Assembly: GCA_013399115.1 (NCBI GenBank)
Contig: VXAA01000168.1
Location: forward strand, 148,252 to 212,251
Direction: 5' to 3'
Length of the DNA: 64,000 nt
From: Anseranas semipalmata
Taxonomy: Eukaryota; Chordata; Aves; Anseriformes; Anseranatidae
The notes under the pieces were generated by a model that ran no database searches, was not told the origin of the DNA, and saw only the letters and a list, made by a program, of their open reading frames with translations. A program made the translations under genes and the position numbers. Below, piece by piece: positions 12,883-24,865 of this stretch. How positions within the stretch are numbered: the stretch's first letter is position 1; every line of letters begins with the position of its first letter.

Positions 12883-13930
12883 GTAACTCTGGGGAGAATG
12901 GCAAGCATATGTGTGTGCTCCCAAAGGCTGAAGGAGACCAGCACTGGCCTCCCTGTAGTCTCCATTTGTTGATCTTTGAATCACATTCCCTGTTTCAAAG
13001 AGAGTAATTGTCTGATCTGATAAAATTCAAGTGTCGTTATTTTTACCAATTATGCTAGTTTAAATTCCCTTTGTTTGTTAGGCAAAATTACTTAGCAAGG
13101 TTCAGAAGAAAAAAAAAAAACTGGATACTAATATGAGTGTCAGAATATCCAGAGTTGTCAGAACTAATTCTTACAGACTTTGGAAAGGCTGTTAGTGCTG
13201 TTGGTTCAAAATTTGAGCCAATCTTTGAATGTTAAGAGACCAGAAAAAGACTACTGGGTCAGGCTGGGTCAGGTCTTTTCCACGTCTTGTGCTTTCCTTT
13301 GCAGCCTCTCGTTCTGGTCCCTGTTCTGGGCTGGGCTGCCCGCTGATCTCATCCAGCGTGGCAATTCCAGCACTCAGAATCGCACAGAGGTGCAGCTCCT
13401 GAAACCTTCTGGAAGGACTCGTCTGTATAAGTTTAGGAAATCAGCTATAATATTTCTGTTATCCAGTGATTTATTATGGTCTACAAAAATATAGCCTGGA
13501 TGAACACCTCTCTGGAACAATTATTTAATGATATTGTAATTTATTATTCTTTTCAAAGCTGTCTTGTATAAAGGTAAAATAACCCCTAACTTCAGAAAGC
13601 AGAGAGAGGAGAGAACTGCCAAATTCCCCACAGCACATCCTTTCCTGTGGTTAGCATTGGATCCGTCAGAGGCACCGTTTTTGGACTGGCCTATTCTGTA
13701 CTGAATGTTGAAATCACAGGCCGAGAATACAAATGAAAGATTTTACAGGAGTTGCTTGTATGTTGTGGCTAATTCCCTGCATTTGGAAGCATCTGCTTTG
13801 TGTCTGGTTTTGTTCTGTAATCAAGAAAATTGCTGTAGAGAGCTAACACTTGGAAGGCACTTAGCTCTTCTATAGCCATGAGCAAGATGGCAAGGAAAAT
13901 ACATTGTAAAGAGGTGCTCAATTAAAAAGG

Positions 13931-13972
<42 letters not shown>

Positions 13973-14094
13973 ATGTAGGATATAGGCCCTGTGATTTTTC
14001 CAGCTGTTCTGCTGAGCCTCTGTATATCCCTATTCTTCTGTAGAAGATGAGTTTCTCTGAAGGTATTAACTGTAGAAAGCTTTACTTCTTCCAG
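12883..14094 (+). other. DIS3L2: DIS3L2 intron (1.2 kb)
   Basis: This intron has a gtaact donor and a cttccag acceptor. It is the shortest intron between recognised exons in the window. Its only distinct content is a short A tract near 13110 and the (AC)18 microsatellite close to the acceptor. Confidence 0.9.
13932..13968. repeat. (AC)18 microsatellite
   Basis: This is an uninterrupted CA run on the sense strand, ending 126 nt before the acceptor of the exon at 14095. It is likely polymorphic in length. Confidence 0.97.
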
Positions 14095-14342
14095 GTGGTC
14101 TATATTTTGGAAAAGAAGCATTCCCGAGCAGCTACAGGCTTCATCAAGCTTCTGGCAGACAAGAACAGCGAACTCTTCAGGAAGTGTGCCATGTTCTCAC
14201 CTGTGGACCACAGAGTGCCCAGGGCCTACGTGTCTTTAGCTGATTGCCCTGCAGACTTTGTGACCAGACCTGAGGACTATTCAAATATGCTCTTCATCTG
14301 TCGCATAGTGGACTGGAAGGAAGACAGCAACTTCGCAACAGG
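14095..14342 (+). CDS. DIS3L2: DIS3L2 coding exon: second cold-shock (OB) domain
   Basis: This 248-nt exon follows the acceptor cttcttccag and ends at GG before gtatgt. It enters in phase 0 and leaves in phase 2, giving 82 full codons. The translation opens [20 protein letters not shown] and later reads [11 protein letters not shown], nearly the same as mammalian DIS3L2. It forms most of the second OB/cold-shock domain, which with the first makes the RNA-binding funnel above the RNB channel. DIS3L2 acts in the cytoplasm without the exosome and prefers RNAs with an oligo(U) tail added by TUT4/TUT7, including pre-let-7 marked through LIN28. Reading through the donor would end after about ten codons, so an internal exon is the only sensible call. 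An (AC)18 tract lies 126 nt upstream. Confidence 0.97.
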
Positions 14343-14559
14343 GTATGTGGCTGCCATTGGAAGTAGAGATAAATGAGATTCCTAGTCAGAGTTCTTACTT
14401 TCACTTAGTTCGATGCATGGAGTAGAGACATGAATCTGTTAACAAGATACTTGTATACCTCTTGTAGTTAGTGGAGAAGCTCAGGTGAGGCTAAGGATAG
14501 CTTGTTGCTAGTTACGTATCATGGCTATATAACATTAATTTCTTTTGGTGCTTGCTTCA

Positions 14560-14640
14560 GTGTGCTGGCACATCACAGCATTAATGAGTGTATGGTCTTT
14601 GCTCGAAGAGCTTGCAGTCTAAAGGGAGCGCACACAGGTA
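14560..14640 (+). repeat. Possible ancient interspersed repeat fragment
   Basis: The phrase tttgctcgaagagcttgcag followed by tctaaagggagc resembles a widely repeated amniote motif (ccccgaagagcttacagtct, then aa). Borders and family cannot be set by eye. Confidence 0.3.
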
Positions 14641-16176
14641 CTTAGCCTGACCAGCACAAGCACTGTAGGGTGCTGGCAGCCTTTCAGTCTTTTCTCATTT
14701 CATGTAAGAAGAGTACAAAGTGTGTAGGCACTTCACTGCCAGAGGAAGAAGGTCAGTAGCAGTGAGGCTCATCTTTGGCTTTCAAGCCTTTACTGTTAAG
14801 TAGAAAAGTCACAAATTTTGTGGTATTTAAATTTGCATTGCTTCAAGGAAGGGTGTTAGAAGTCTAGAATCTTATCTGCTCCTGAAGCAGATGAGAAGGG
14901 TGTTGCACTCTGTGCTTTTTAGGAGGCACTGTAAAGTCATTGCTGTCCAGAGTTCAAATCACAGGCATTGCTGTGGAGGAAGAGATTTTAAGCCAGGTTA
15001 CTCGAATGGCCTATGTTGAGCTGGATCCAGATTGCAAGTTTATTTGCCTCTCCTTCCTGAAGACCTTGTAGCTCTCAACATTTTCACTCTTTCTTGGGAA
15101 CAGCTGCTGTGTGCCAAGCACCCACCTGGAGCAGCTATGCTGTTTCCTATTGAGTGGGCCTCAGTAAGTAATGGTGAACATTGATAAATATGCTTGGTTA
15201 TCTTGGAAAAAAACTGAGTAGTCCTGGTTTAGTTGGTGATCCAGAGTAGGTGGCCCTGACCTGTGGCAATGCAGTGGCCAAATTTTAAAGGCGATTGGGA
15301 TCTGGATGTAATCTGGAATATGTACAGTAGTGGGAGTTGGGCATAAAGCCACTTTCTCTTCCCGTTGCAAAACTGTTCTGATGGAGTAGCACAGATGATG
15401 TACAGTGTCAGCACAGTGGCGTGTACTCAAACTCCTTGTAAAACTTAAAACTTGCATACAGCTTTTTTTTTAAAGTAACTGTGGCAGGGACCTATCAGCC
15501 CTAAAACTCAAAGTAAACTAAACTGAAGTCCCTGTTTCCCCAAGTGTTTTTGTTAAGTTCGTTATCATTTGGCTGCCTTGTGTGCCCAGTAATAGTAAGT
15601 TTCACATGTACTTCTTGAGCCACATGAGTGGTTAGGTCACTCTATTTCCTAGCTAAACTGCTGTGCATGAACTGAAGTGGCCTCCCTTTGAGCCCCACTT
15701 AACTAGGGGCTGGCTGTGCTGTGAACCTCACTGTGACTAAGTTTCTTATTGGCAGAGATCTTTTGTCGTCTTTGACTCCAACAGAGAAAAGACTGGAGGG
15801 TGATTGTACTGCTTGGCATCTTGTCACAAACAGTCCCCCTTTCTAGCAGAAACTGGGGAAATTGGGAGGATGGGCTAATGTCTTTTTTCTTTGGCTAATG
15901 CATGTTTCTTTAATTTGAGCTTCTGACAGCATTATATATTCTCATCTGAATGTTTTGGTAGTTTCCAAGATGTAAAGGGTGTTGTCAGGAAAGAAAACTT
16001 CTATGATTGTCTTCATACATAGTTGTTTCCTCTGGGACTTGGTTGCACTTCCGTAAGTGCCTTGTGGAGATGGGAGCATAAAACCTTGGTGACCCATTTT
16101 GTTTTTTAACTATAAATACATGCTTGTTTAGACACTCCAATACAAGGAAACCTCTTGAAGGTCCCAAAAGTTCCTG

Positions 16177-16207
16177 TTTTTTTTTTATTTTATTTTATTT
16201 TATTTTT
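16177..16207. repeat. T10 followed by (ATTTT)n
   Basis: A pure T run passes into four ATTTT-type units. Confidence 0.9.
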
Positions 16208-18250
16208 AGCTTGTTTATAAGCTGGCTATCCTGCTAGTCATGGCCCACCTGAAGGAGAGATGAGCAGGTGACCGGCTGCTCGTTGCATGCTTGGTTTTCC
16301 AAACTTTCTTGGCCTGGTGACTAGGTAAGGAAGCTGAAGCCCCAGCCTTGGTTTTGTTGACTGGAGGGCTGTCACCACGTCCTCCTGGATCTGTTTCTTC
16401 TTTTCTGACACAGGCACAGTTAATTTCACAAAGTTGTTGAGGCTTATTTGATAGAATGGGCCATGAATATTACAGCTGGTTACTGAGCTGGTAGTCAAGT
16501 GAGTTCTCCTTCCTGTTCCAGTTGCCCCTTGTGGCAGTGTCATGCTGCTTGGGCTCAGATGCTCCTAGCCCCCACTGCCTGCACTAGGGGAATTGAGAGG
16601 ATGAGTCACTCATAGCTCTGGGGACAGTTCCTGCTGAGACAGTACAACCCCTAGTTCTGCCTACAGACTTCATGGTAGGCCTTTGGCAGCACCACCATGG
16701 TTTTGAAGGTGTCTGGACTAAAGAGCCTGTAGATCTTTGTACTGTACCATCTAAGTCTGCTGAAAGTACAACAAGGAAAGCTCCCTCTGAAGCTGGCAGT
16801 AATTTCTCCTGGATGTCTTGGGTGTTTTCAGGTACTTTCTACCCTGAAGCTGAACTCCTGCAGGCTGGTCATGAACCTTCCTCGCTTTCCCTTTCCCTTG
16901 GGAAGTTCTGTGCTGTGTTTCCAGCTCACAGTATGTTCTGGTCTTCATGGTGACTGCATGTGGCTGGTGCAGTGGGATGTCCTAGCCGAGGGCCTGATGG
17001 TGGCACTGGCCACCCAGGGTGGTCATCTGCACAGGGGGAAACCTGGCGGTCCCCAGAGGTCCCCTGGGGGAGGGGGTGCGTTTCTGTGTCGTGATTGCCA
17101 CCTGGTGGTCACCAGTGAGACATGGTCCCCTCTGAAGGCCACCCTGCCATGCTGACATGCTGTGGGAAGGAGCAGGGAGGGCCCAATGGCTCCATGTCCT
17201 GCTGGTGAGGCCATGAGCATGTGCTGCCATACTTCTTTCTGCGTGTGAAGTGATTTTACTGTGGCAGTGAAATGCCATTTAACTGTACCAGCTTCGGGTG
17301 GCAGATAAAACAAAACAGCTCTGAAATATTCTCCTTTTTCAGATAAATATTACAAGTACTGCCATGTACAGTTGTTTTCTGGGGACCTTTTATCAGTGAT
17401 GGAGTCCTAGGCTGTTTGGAGTATTAGTCCAGACATCTCCACACTTCTGGAGGTGGTTAAGGCAGTGTCTTTACTTCTTGCCACCACAGTATGATGATGG
17501 ATTAAACTATTTAAAAAAATAAAAAATTGAATCACCAACTCCATCTGCATAGCTTTTCATCAAAGTGATACATAGGTCTCATGGCTATTATAGCTCGGTG
17601 CCTTAGATATTGGTCTGTCAAGGTGACATGATTTGTCATGGGATTAGCAATAATGTTGCAAAATTTGCAAAATGTTGCAGGATGCTATTTCACTTGTTGC
17701 TCTTTCGAAAACCATCCAGGCGGTTTGAATTCCCTTCATCTCTGGGCATTTTATTCTGTTTTTTTTTTTTAAATCCAAAATGCAGTTGGTTTGAGGGGCA
17801 ATGACTAGATATACAGTAAGGCAGGAGGGGAAGGTTTGATCCCCAGGCAGTATAGCTCTGTTGGAAAAACACCTTGCAGAAGTGATCGTCTCATTAAAGC
17901 TGTGTTCCCTTGGCACAGCTGATCACCATCCTGGCCTGGAGCATGGGATGGCCCCACCAGCATGGGAAGCATGATGCTGCTCCTGCACTCAGATGGTTGG
18001 TGAGCTGGCAGCTGAAGTGGAGTTGGAGGTGCTGACAGCATCCGTGACACAGCTCCGTGTCTCCATGATGCTCAGCCCTGCAGCCACCTTCCAGTGGGAA
18101 CTTCTGGGCTTTCTCAGCCCTGTGCAGCTCTGCCTGTGAGCTCCAGGACCTGGGTGGTGGGAGCGGCTGGGTGGCCTTCCTTGCTGTCCCCTCTCCTGCA
18201 CAAAACTACCTTTAGGAGTGGTGGCTTATTGATGTGTAGGATGTTTTAAA

Positions 18251-18652
18251 GAGCCGGAGCACCTCTCCTATGAAGACAGGCTGAGAGAGTTGGGGTTGTT
18301 CAGCCTGGAGAAGGTTTTAGGGAGACCTTATTGCGTCCTTCTAGCCCCTGAAGGGGGCCTACAGGAAAGATGGAGGAGTGTAGTCCTAGGACAAGAGGTA
18401 ATGGTTTAAAACTAAAAGAGGATAGGTTTAGATTAGATATAAGGAAGAAATTCTTTACTCTGAGGATGGTGAGGCACTGGAACAGGTTGCCCAGAGAAGC
18501 TGTGGATGCCCCATCCCTGGAAGTGTTCAAGGCCAGGTTGGATGGGGCTTTGAGCAACCTGGTCTGGTGGGAGGTGTCCCTGCCATGGCAGGGGGGTTGG
18601 AACTAGGTGGTCTTTAAGGTCCCTTCCAACCCAAACCATTCTGTGATTCTGA
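18251..18652 (+). mobile_element. CR1 LINE, 5'-truncated 3' end, sense orientation
   Basis: About 400 bp match the 3' end of avian CR1. The segment runs from gagccggagcacctctcc, through the phrase giving [20 protein letters not shown] in one frame, to the terminal gtcccttccaacccaaacc and a short attctgtg-type tail. The frame 18370-18606 is the translated remnant of the CR1 reverse transcriptase C-terminus, not a host gene. Severe 5' truncation is normal for CR1. The copy is well preserved, so it is among the younger insertions here. Confidence 0.93.
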
Positions 18653-19139
18653 TTTTGCTGTTGCTGAACGAACCCCTCTATGTAGGATGACTGTGGACAA
18701 GTCTGCTCTAGGGAGAGACTCAGTAATGTTTTTAAATCCCTATTGAAGTTATTTACTCCCATTTGGGAACCTGCCTGGCTTTCAAAAAGAAACAAACTTT
18801 ATGTAATTATGTGTGGTCTTTTTTGGAGAGTTCTTATGTAACCTTTGACCACCTTGGCCAGATTTGGCTGAGTTTGGGGAATGGAGAGGGCTCAAATGTA
18901 TGTTTGTGGAAACGGCTGGCTGAATAGATTTGATCAGTGTCACTGTGAAGGGGCAGATGGCAGCGGGAGTGCGTCTCCCAGGCGCACACTCATGGGAGAT
19001 CAAGCTCTGGTGAGTTGGCAGCTCGGAGCAACTCTGTGAGCTTGCAGATACAGCTGGTAGCCTTCACTTCATGCTTCCCAAAGCCCCAGCTGCAGCACAC
19101 TCCTGTCAGTGCTTTCCCTGACTGCGTACTACCTGTGCC

Positions 19140-19147
19140 TGACGTCA
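19140..19147. promoter_or_regulatory. Full consensus cAMP response element TGACGTCA
   Basis: A perfect 8-bp CRE palindrome. A second half site, ACGTCA, lies at 19199-19204. CREB/ATF proteins bind this motif. Whether it is used here is unknown. Confidence 0.4.
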
Positions 19148-19151
19148 ACAC

Positions 19152-19192
19152 GAGGGTATTAAAGCAGCCCTCCAGGGTGCTCTAATACTCTC
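19152..19192. repeat. Near-perfect 41-bp inverted repeat (hairpin)
   Basis: The left arm 19152-19171 (gagggtattaaagcagccct) pairs with the right arm 19174-19192 (agggtgctctaatactctc). There is one G-T pair, one mismatch and one bulged base. The arms meet with only two bases between, so the innermost pairs would open as a loop. The hairpin lies between the full CRE and the CRE half site. Confidence 0.75.
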
Positions 19193-20119
19193 CCATCCAC
19201 GTCACAGAAAAAGAAATGTTTACGTCTGTAACCATTACAACTCTTTATCTTCTAACATTTGAGGGAGAAAAGAAAAATACATGCAAGCCTGGGGTGTCGC
19301 AGACACCGTGACTCCCTGGGAGTGAGTGTCTGACCGCTGCTGGGCCCTGTGCCTGTTGTTGTTTATAAGCCTCTTGAACTATTCTTGCTACCCTTGGTGG
19401 CCGCAGAGCCCCATGAGTGAGCCTGGCTGTTACTCTGGGGCCATCGATGATCCTATATGTGTTACCTTTGATCACATGCTGTCCTGTCGGATTTTGCTCT
19501 GATGCAAGTCATCATGTTTGTGTGACTGTAACATGGCCCCAATTAAAGTCCGTTGTACACTTTTTTGTTTCAGGGTACTTGGGAAATGTTCCCTGGAACA
19601 CTGTAAATCAAATGTTAATTACTATTAAACAATATTAGTCCTATATCAAACCTCTGGGTAAACCCCTTATGGTTCATAATCTAATTTCAGTAAACGGATC
19701 AAGAGAACATGGGTTTCAAAACTGAGCTGGAAAGCTCTCTGGCATTAAAAGGTGCTTTCCATGACTTGTACGGACCTCCAGCCACCCTCCTGTTTTGCTG
19801 CCCTCCCTGCTCTGCCCTTCCGAGAGAAGGGGCACCTGAGACTTAAGCCCATGCCATTTCTGTTTGGGAGGGCAGCATGCCCTCCTTTTTCGTTTTTTTT
19901 TGTTTGTTTTAGTCTATCCACCCAGTCAGGGAAGTTGTCTGAGTGGAGATGCTTCTTCCTGTGGCTTATGGAGTTTGGTGCAAGGCGTGAAGTTCAAACA
20001 CAGGCTCCAGGCTCATGTGAGTGGTGCTGGTGAGGGTGCTCCTGGGGGGCCAGCAGACCCACAGCAGACCCATCCTTGCCAAGTCTCCCAACTCTGCATT
20101 AAATGTTGGAAATGAAGTG

Positions 20120-20870
20120 GTAATTTCTCTGGTTTATTGTTACTGCTGAGAGAGAGGGAGATAAAACTGATGCCTCGTTTATTTACATTAAAATAAGGAT
20201 CAGACTGGGACCAAGCTGTAGAAACGGAGAATTAAGCCTAGATGCCAAATGCGCACGTATTTCTGCCATACAGTTTGTACATAAAATTGAAACAATGGAG
20301 GGAAATATCTTTTATCCTTGTTTTCATTTTTATTTTAAAGCTGGGCAATGTGAACTCTACAATTTACCACACCACAAAGCGCACAATCCTTTTCAGCATA
20401 TTACACAACGTGACAGGTTTATTACACAGCCCTTCCCGTTGTGAAGAGAGATAGCTTTGCTCCCATAAAGAAGATGGGCTTGCTTGCGCTGCACGGATGG
20501 GGTTTGTTCTGTGGGTTTATGGCACATTTGAAGCACTGAGAGCATCTTGCTCGTCCAAATGACAAGCACACTCTTTTGGCCACAATTTTGGAAAGCAATT
20601 AGTGCCTGTTTTCACTCATTAGAATTAAAGCAGAAGGATCAATATCATGATTGTGTATTTTATGTAGTGAAAAAACACTTATTAGAGTGGCTGTGTTTGC
20701 ACTGTGTTATTACCCCTCTCTTTTGTCATGTTTTGATGGATTTGCCTTAATTTCAGTTGTAATTTTCTTGGACCAGGAGCATTATCTCTATTGCCTGTAA
20801 TGTGCCACTCGCCCTAATGGAAGTATATTTAAAAAAAAGTATTAAAAATTAAATCATTACTTCTGTGCCC
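20120..20870. promoter_or_regulatory. Candidate conserved noncoding block
   Basis: This is an A/T-rich, repeat-free stretch dense in developmental-factor core motifs. Examples are tttatttac (forkhead type), cattagaattaaag and ccctaatgg (homeodomain type), and aacaatgg (SOX type). It looks unlike the surrounding intron, but conservation was not measured. Confidence 0.35.
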
Positions 20871-21916
20871 TGCAGAACAATCAGGGGATGAGAAAGGGGA
20901 GAAGGAAAGCCACCATGGGACATAAGTTCTCCTGTAATGCTTGTAACCAGGTAGGGAAGGAGCAAGTGCCCCACTCCTATGGAGTCCAAGTTTCAGTCCA
21001 GAACCGAACACTTGTTTGACACCAGAGCTCTCAGGCAAATGAGTGGGGTTTGCACTGGGGCAGATGGAAACTTTCTCTAAGCATAATAGAGCAGCAGCCT
21101 CATCCACACATGTGCAGAATGCTGCAGCAAAGGCTATTAGCATGTGGGACAGTTTCCCCTATCTATGACTTGCCTCTAGATCGTTGGCTCCTCTACAGTT
21201 GGATAGTGGTTTAGAGGCTTCTGCTTAGCTAGGAGAGGAGGAACAAATGACTAGGCTTAGGTCCTGAAAAGAGCGTGGAAAATGGATAGAAAGATGATCT
21301 GTGGGCATGTCTGTTTGTGCAATTCTTTGTAAGGAAGGCAGTAAGGGTTCTTCACATTTTTGTCTTCACAGGGCATTCGTTTGCCCTGGCAGGGAGGCAT
21401 ATCTTTTGGGATGGAGAGCGGTGTGCAGAGCTCCTCAGCAGCTCTCTTCTGCAGAGCTGTTTGAGATTGGGTAGGAACCTGTTCTCCATTGCAGGTGGTG
21501 GGGCTGAGTCACCTTTTAAAGTGGTGCTGAGGGGAGGAAGGAGGATCTTAAGGGAAGAAGCCTTTGCAAAGCTAGAGCTGCCTGTGAGGAGAGCTGCACT
21601 TTTCTTATCCCTGTTGGATGTAGTTGTTTTCTAAAATTTGACACTTTTACCTCTGCAAGAACCTAGTAATATAAAATACCTCCTTAAAATGGGATGCACA
21701 AAATAGCCCAGGGTACTGTCTGGCTAGTGTTTTGCATCTGCAGCAGACATAAGTCATGGTATGGTCTGAATTCCTGCTGAGTTCTCTGCCAAAACAAAGG
21801 GAGAAGCGAATGGGTGAAGGAGTGTGTTTGAGGGCTCGGCAACCTCTCTGCAGGGACAGTAACAATGCAACAGTTGTAATTATACACTTAAAGCAACCCT
21901 TTCTTTCTTTTTGCAG

Positions 21917-22090
21917 GCAGTTGGCCAAAAGTCTTGGTCAGGCAGGGGAGATTGAGCCGGAAACGGAAGGAATCCTGACAGAGTATGGTGTGGATTTCTC
22001 TGACTTTTCCCCCGAAGCCCTGGAATGTCTTCCCCAGAGCCTTCCCTGGGTTATCTCACTGGGAGAGCTGGCCAAAAGAAGAGATTTAAG
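21917..22090 (+). CDS. DIS3L2: DIS3L2 coding exon: end of cold-shock domain and lead-in to RNB domain
   Basis: This 174-nt exon follows ttctttttgcag and ends at AG before gtaaca. It is phase 2 at both ends, so skipping it would remove 58 residues without shifting the frame. The translation contains [20 protein letters not shown] and then [20 protein letters not shown], close to identical to mammalian DIS3L2, and ends in KRRDLR. This section closes the OB-fold region and leads to the start of the RNB nuclease domain. A cryptic acceptor four bases downstream (GCAGGCAG) would shift the frame; the first AG is chosen because it rebuilds the conserved Gly-Gln join with the previous exon. Confidence 0.97.
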
Positions 22091-24734
22091 GTAACAAAAA
22101 GCCTGGTCTGTCACTCCTTCCTGGGTTGGTGTGGCATTGTTTTATTTTGATTTGGTTTGATTCCATCACGCTTTGGAGAGGCGCTGACTTTATTACATGT
22201 ACTGTATTACTTGTTACCTGTGCTAGCTTGGAAAAAAATGGCTTTTGAAACTACCTATGAACCCAAAAGATCAGTTATTTGAAGAAGTATTTTGTGAGGC
22301 AAAGAGGCTTTTTCTCAAAAGAACTATTGAAAACTGAAAATTTGGTGTTTGGCACCTAATCTGAAAGCTTTATGTTTTTGTCTGGAATGTATTACGTAGT
22401 TTAGTGGTAGTTTTATAGCAGAGATTTTCTGAATGCCTGGCAGATCAAATGATCTTGGACATTGTTACTTTGAAACTTAAGCACAGGTAGAGACTGTCCT
22501 GTGTTTTCCTGTCTAGTCTCAGCGTTTTTCTCTCTTTTGAAGAACTGGTGTCATGGGGAGTTTGACTGCTCTTGATCAGGTTAGCAGCTGGCAAATGCAG
22601 TCCTTCTGGCAGCCTGGCAACTTCATGCTGTCCACCTACCTTACCTTACCCATCCCTGCAACTTTGATGCTCCCATTGGCTTTTGGGAACTCCATGGTGT
22701 GCTGGGTGGTAGACCCTCTGGCATTGCTGCTCTGTCCAAACATAGTAATTTGTTGTGCTCCGAAGTATCGGATTTCAGAGACCTCTTCACTAGAAAAGAT
22801 TTAAAGACAAAAGAAGAGTAGTTTGTTTAAAACTTTGATTTGCAGTAAAGGAAGGAAGTTGCAAGAAAGCAAAACAATAAATGTATTATTAAGATGATAT
22901 GATGTGTTCCACTCCCACACTTGCTTATGCTTGAGTATCCTGTCTCGGTTGGCAGGTCTTATTGTGTTGTGGGTAGTAGATTTGACAGCTCCGTATAATG
23001 TTGTTTTCTTGCATATTGCCAAGGTGAAACAGACCACAAGCGTGGTTCCTCAAGACACTGTCTGCAGTGGTTGAAGCTCCTCTCCCTCTTAGTTTCTGTT
23101 ATTGGCATGGAAGCTAGCAATTCGAGTGGGTGAGCTGATAAACTGCTGCTGTTTGTATCTGTACCTGGACTCCAGATGTTACTTTGGACCTAATCCTGCA
23201 CTGCAGCCTGTGACCTTCTTACTGCTTCAGCTTTACTGGGTTCCAATTGCCAAGCAATGGAATAATTCAGGGGAGGATTGCACTCCCAATTGACTAGTGA
23301 TAACACTCAGATACCGGATCGAGACTGTAGACTTCAACTAGCTTAAAAAAAATAAAAAAAAAAATACTGAAAGCTGCAGTTCAGAAGTCACTGAAAAGTG
23401 CTTATTTTTATATTCTTGACTACATTTCAGTAGCTTTCTCTGTTTCTTCTGACCAAGTTCTTTCAAGCAAATAAAGAGCTTGACTTGTCTCCAGTCAGAC
23501 AATCATTTTTGGAAACAAATTCCAAGTGCATTTCTTTTTATTGCTGAATTATTGCACTGGGACTTATCAAGGTGATAACAGTTTTGCAGTTAAGCCATTT
23601 AAATCCCTCTCTGCCCCTTCCCAACCACAGTGCACACTACAAAGTAGATTTCCTTTTGATCCTCTCAAATATAAACATTTAACAGTCAAGGTTTTTAAGA
23701 CAATTATTTGAGCTTAATTTACTAATCCTTTTAATGTCAACTGCCACACTGCTGACTAACTAGTCTGTGGTCTCCATAAACACATATGAAGATGACATGA
23801 GACTTCTAGTTATGAAAAGTAAAATACAGATGAATCTTCTTATTTGTTTCGTCACAGTGAGAGGTTTGTCTACCCAGGAAAAGTTGAGTTTTATTAGTAA
23901 ATGTAGCATGAATTGTAGCTGAGTGGAGTCTTGCAGCTGGAGATCTGGCTGCCCTCTCTTCTGGTCTCACCCATCAAACCTCGAAAGACTGTTCCTGACA
24001 AATCGGAGTGGCTCAGCTTTACCTTGGTATTAAATGACATAAATTAGAGTTTGGTTTAAAATACTCTTGTCCATAGTAAATCCTCTCCAGTTCTGTAAAA
24101 CAGTACTGTAAATTTTCTAGTGTTATTAATTAAGCCTTTGGGATTTGGAGCTGAGACCCAAGCAAAGTCTCAGGTTTTCTGGTGCTCCCTCTTCCTGAGA
24201 TAACCTTTCATTGTTTCCTTTCACCATGTGGAATGGCCCTTTCCTCCTCGAGAGGTAACTTCTGTGTTCTGCTAAGCAGTGTCCTCGGTGTGGTCAGGTC
24301 TGCTGTGAGCCGGCGTGCAGAGCACTGAGGCAGAGGTTCTGTAACAGAGGCATTTGTGAGTGGTTTTAGATGAAAGCAAGGCAATGTTTCACTGATCTGC
24401 TGAGGCTGGGCAAGATGAGGGATACTTTGTCCATGCCATCTTGTAAATATGTTCCTTGATCTTCCTGCGAGTCTGAGTTTTACAGGAAGCATGTTCTTGC
24501 CATGCATAGTCTGTTTGGATAGCAACTGTGATCTCACCTACATGGCCTGTGCAGAATTGCTTCCAGATCTTTTTTTCCTCATTTCTCCAGTAATGGCTCA
24601 CAAAGAAAGGTTTACATAATATTTTAATATTACTTAAGGCAGAAAAGATCCAAACCTCGTGGATGGCTTTGAAATCTCTTAGCTGCTTTAACTCTGCTCT
24701 GTCAGTTGTGCAGTTTTGTCATGGACATCTGCTT

Positions 24735-24865
24735 TTTACCTGCATGGTTTTATCTATTTGTGAAATGAGGCAAGTATTTCATGGGCACTCCCAGCTTAAT
24801 TGTGTGTAAGGAGCACTGGGAGCTTCTGATGAAAAGCACTAGGCAAGTACAAGGTATTGGCATTG
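24735..24865 (+). repeat. Ancient MIR-like SINE tail
   Basis: The order tatttgtgaaatgaggcaag, then gagcactgggagcttctgat, then gaaaagcactaggcaagtac and aaggtattgg follows the general form of old amniote SINE tails (tgtaaaatgagg, then gatgaaaagcgctatataag, then tgcaaggtattatt). Family naming is tentative because only the general pattern is recognised. Confidence 0.5.

Larger units (their letters stand above)
14343..21916 (+). other. DIS3L2: DIS3L2 intron (7.6 kb)
   Basis: This intron has a gtatgt donor and a tttttgcag acceptor. It holds a possible ancient repeat near 14560-14640, a T/ATTTT stretch at 16177, a sense CR1 tail at 18251-18652, a CRE-plus-hairpin site at 19140-19204 and an A/T-rich block at 20120-20870 that looks like conserved noncoding DNA. 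Confidence 0.92.

Noticed and set aside
18370..18606. A 78-codon frame with a protein-like sequence
   Set aside because: It is the translated 3' end of a CR1 LINE ([10 protein letters not shown] type), a frequent false gene prediction in birds.
19152..19192. The hairpin as a microRNA precursor
   Set aside because: About 19 paired positions with almost no loop is too short for a typical precursor of 60 bases or more; kept only as an inverted repeat.
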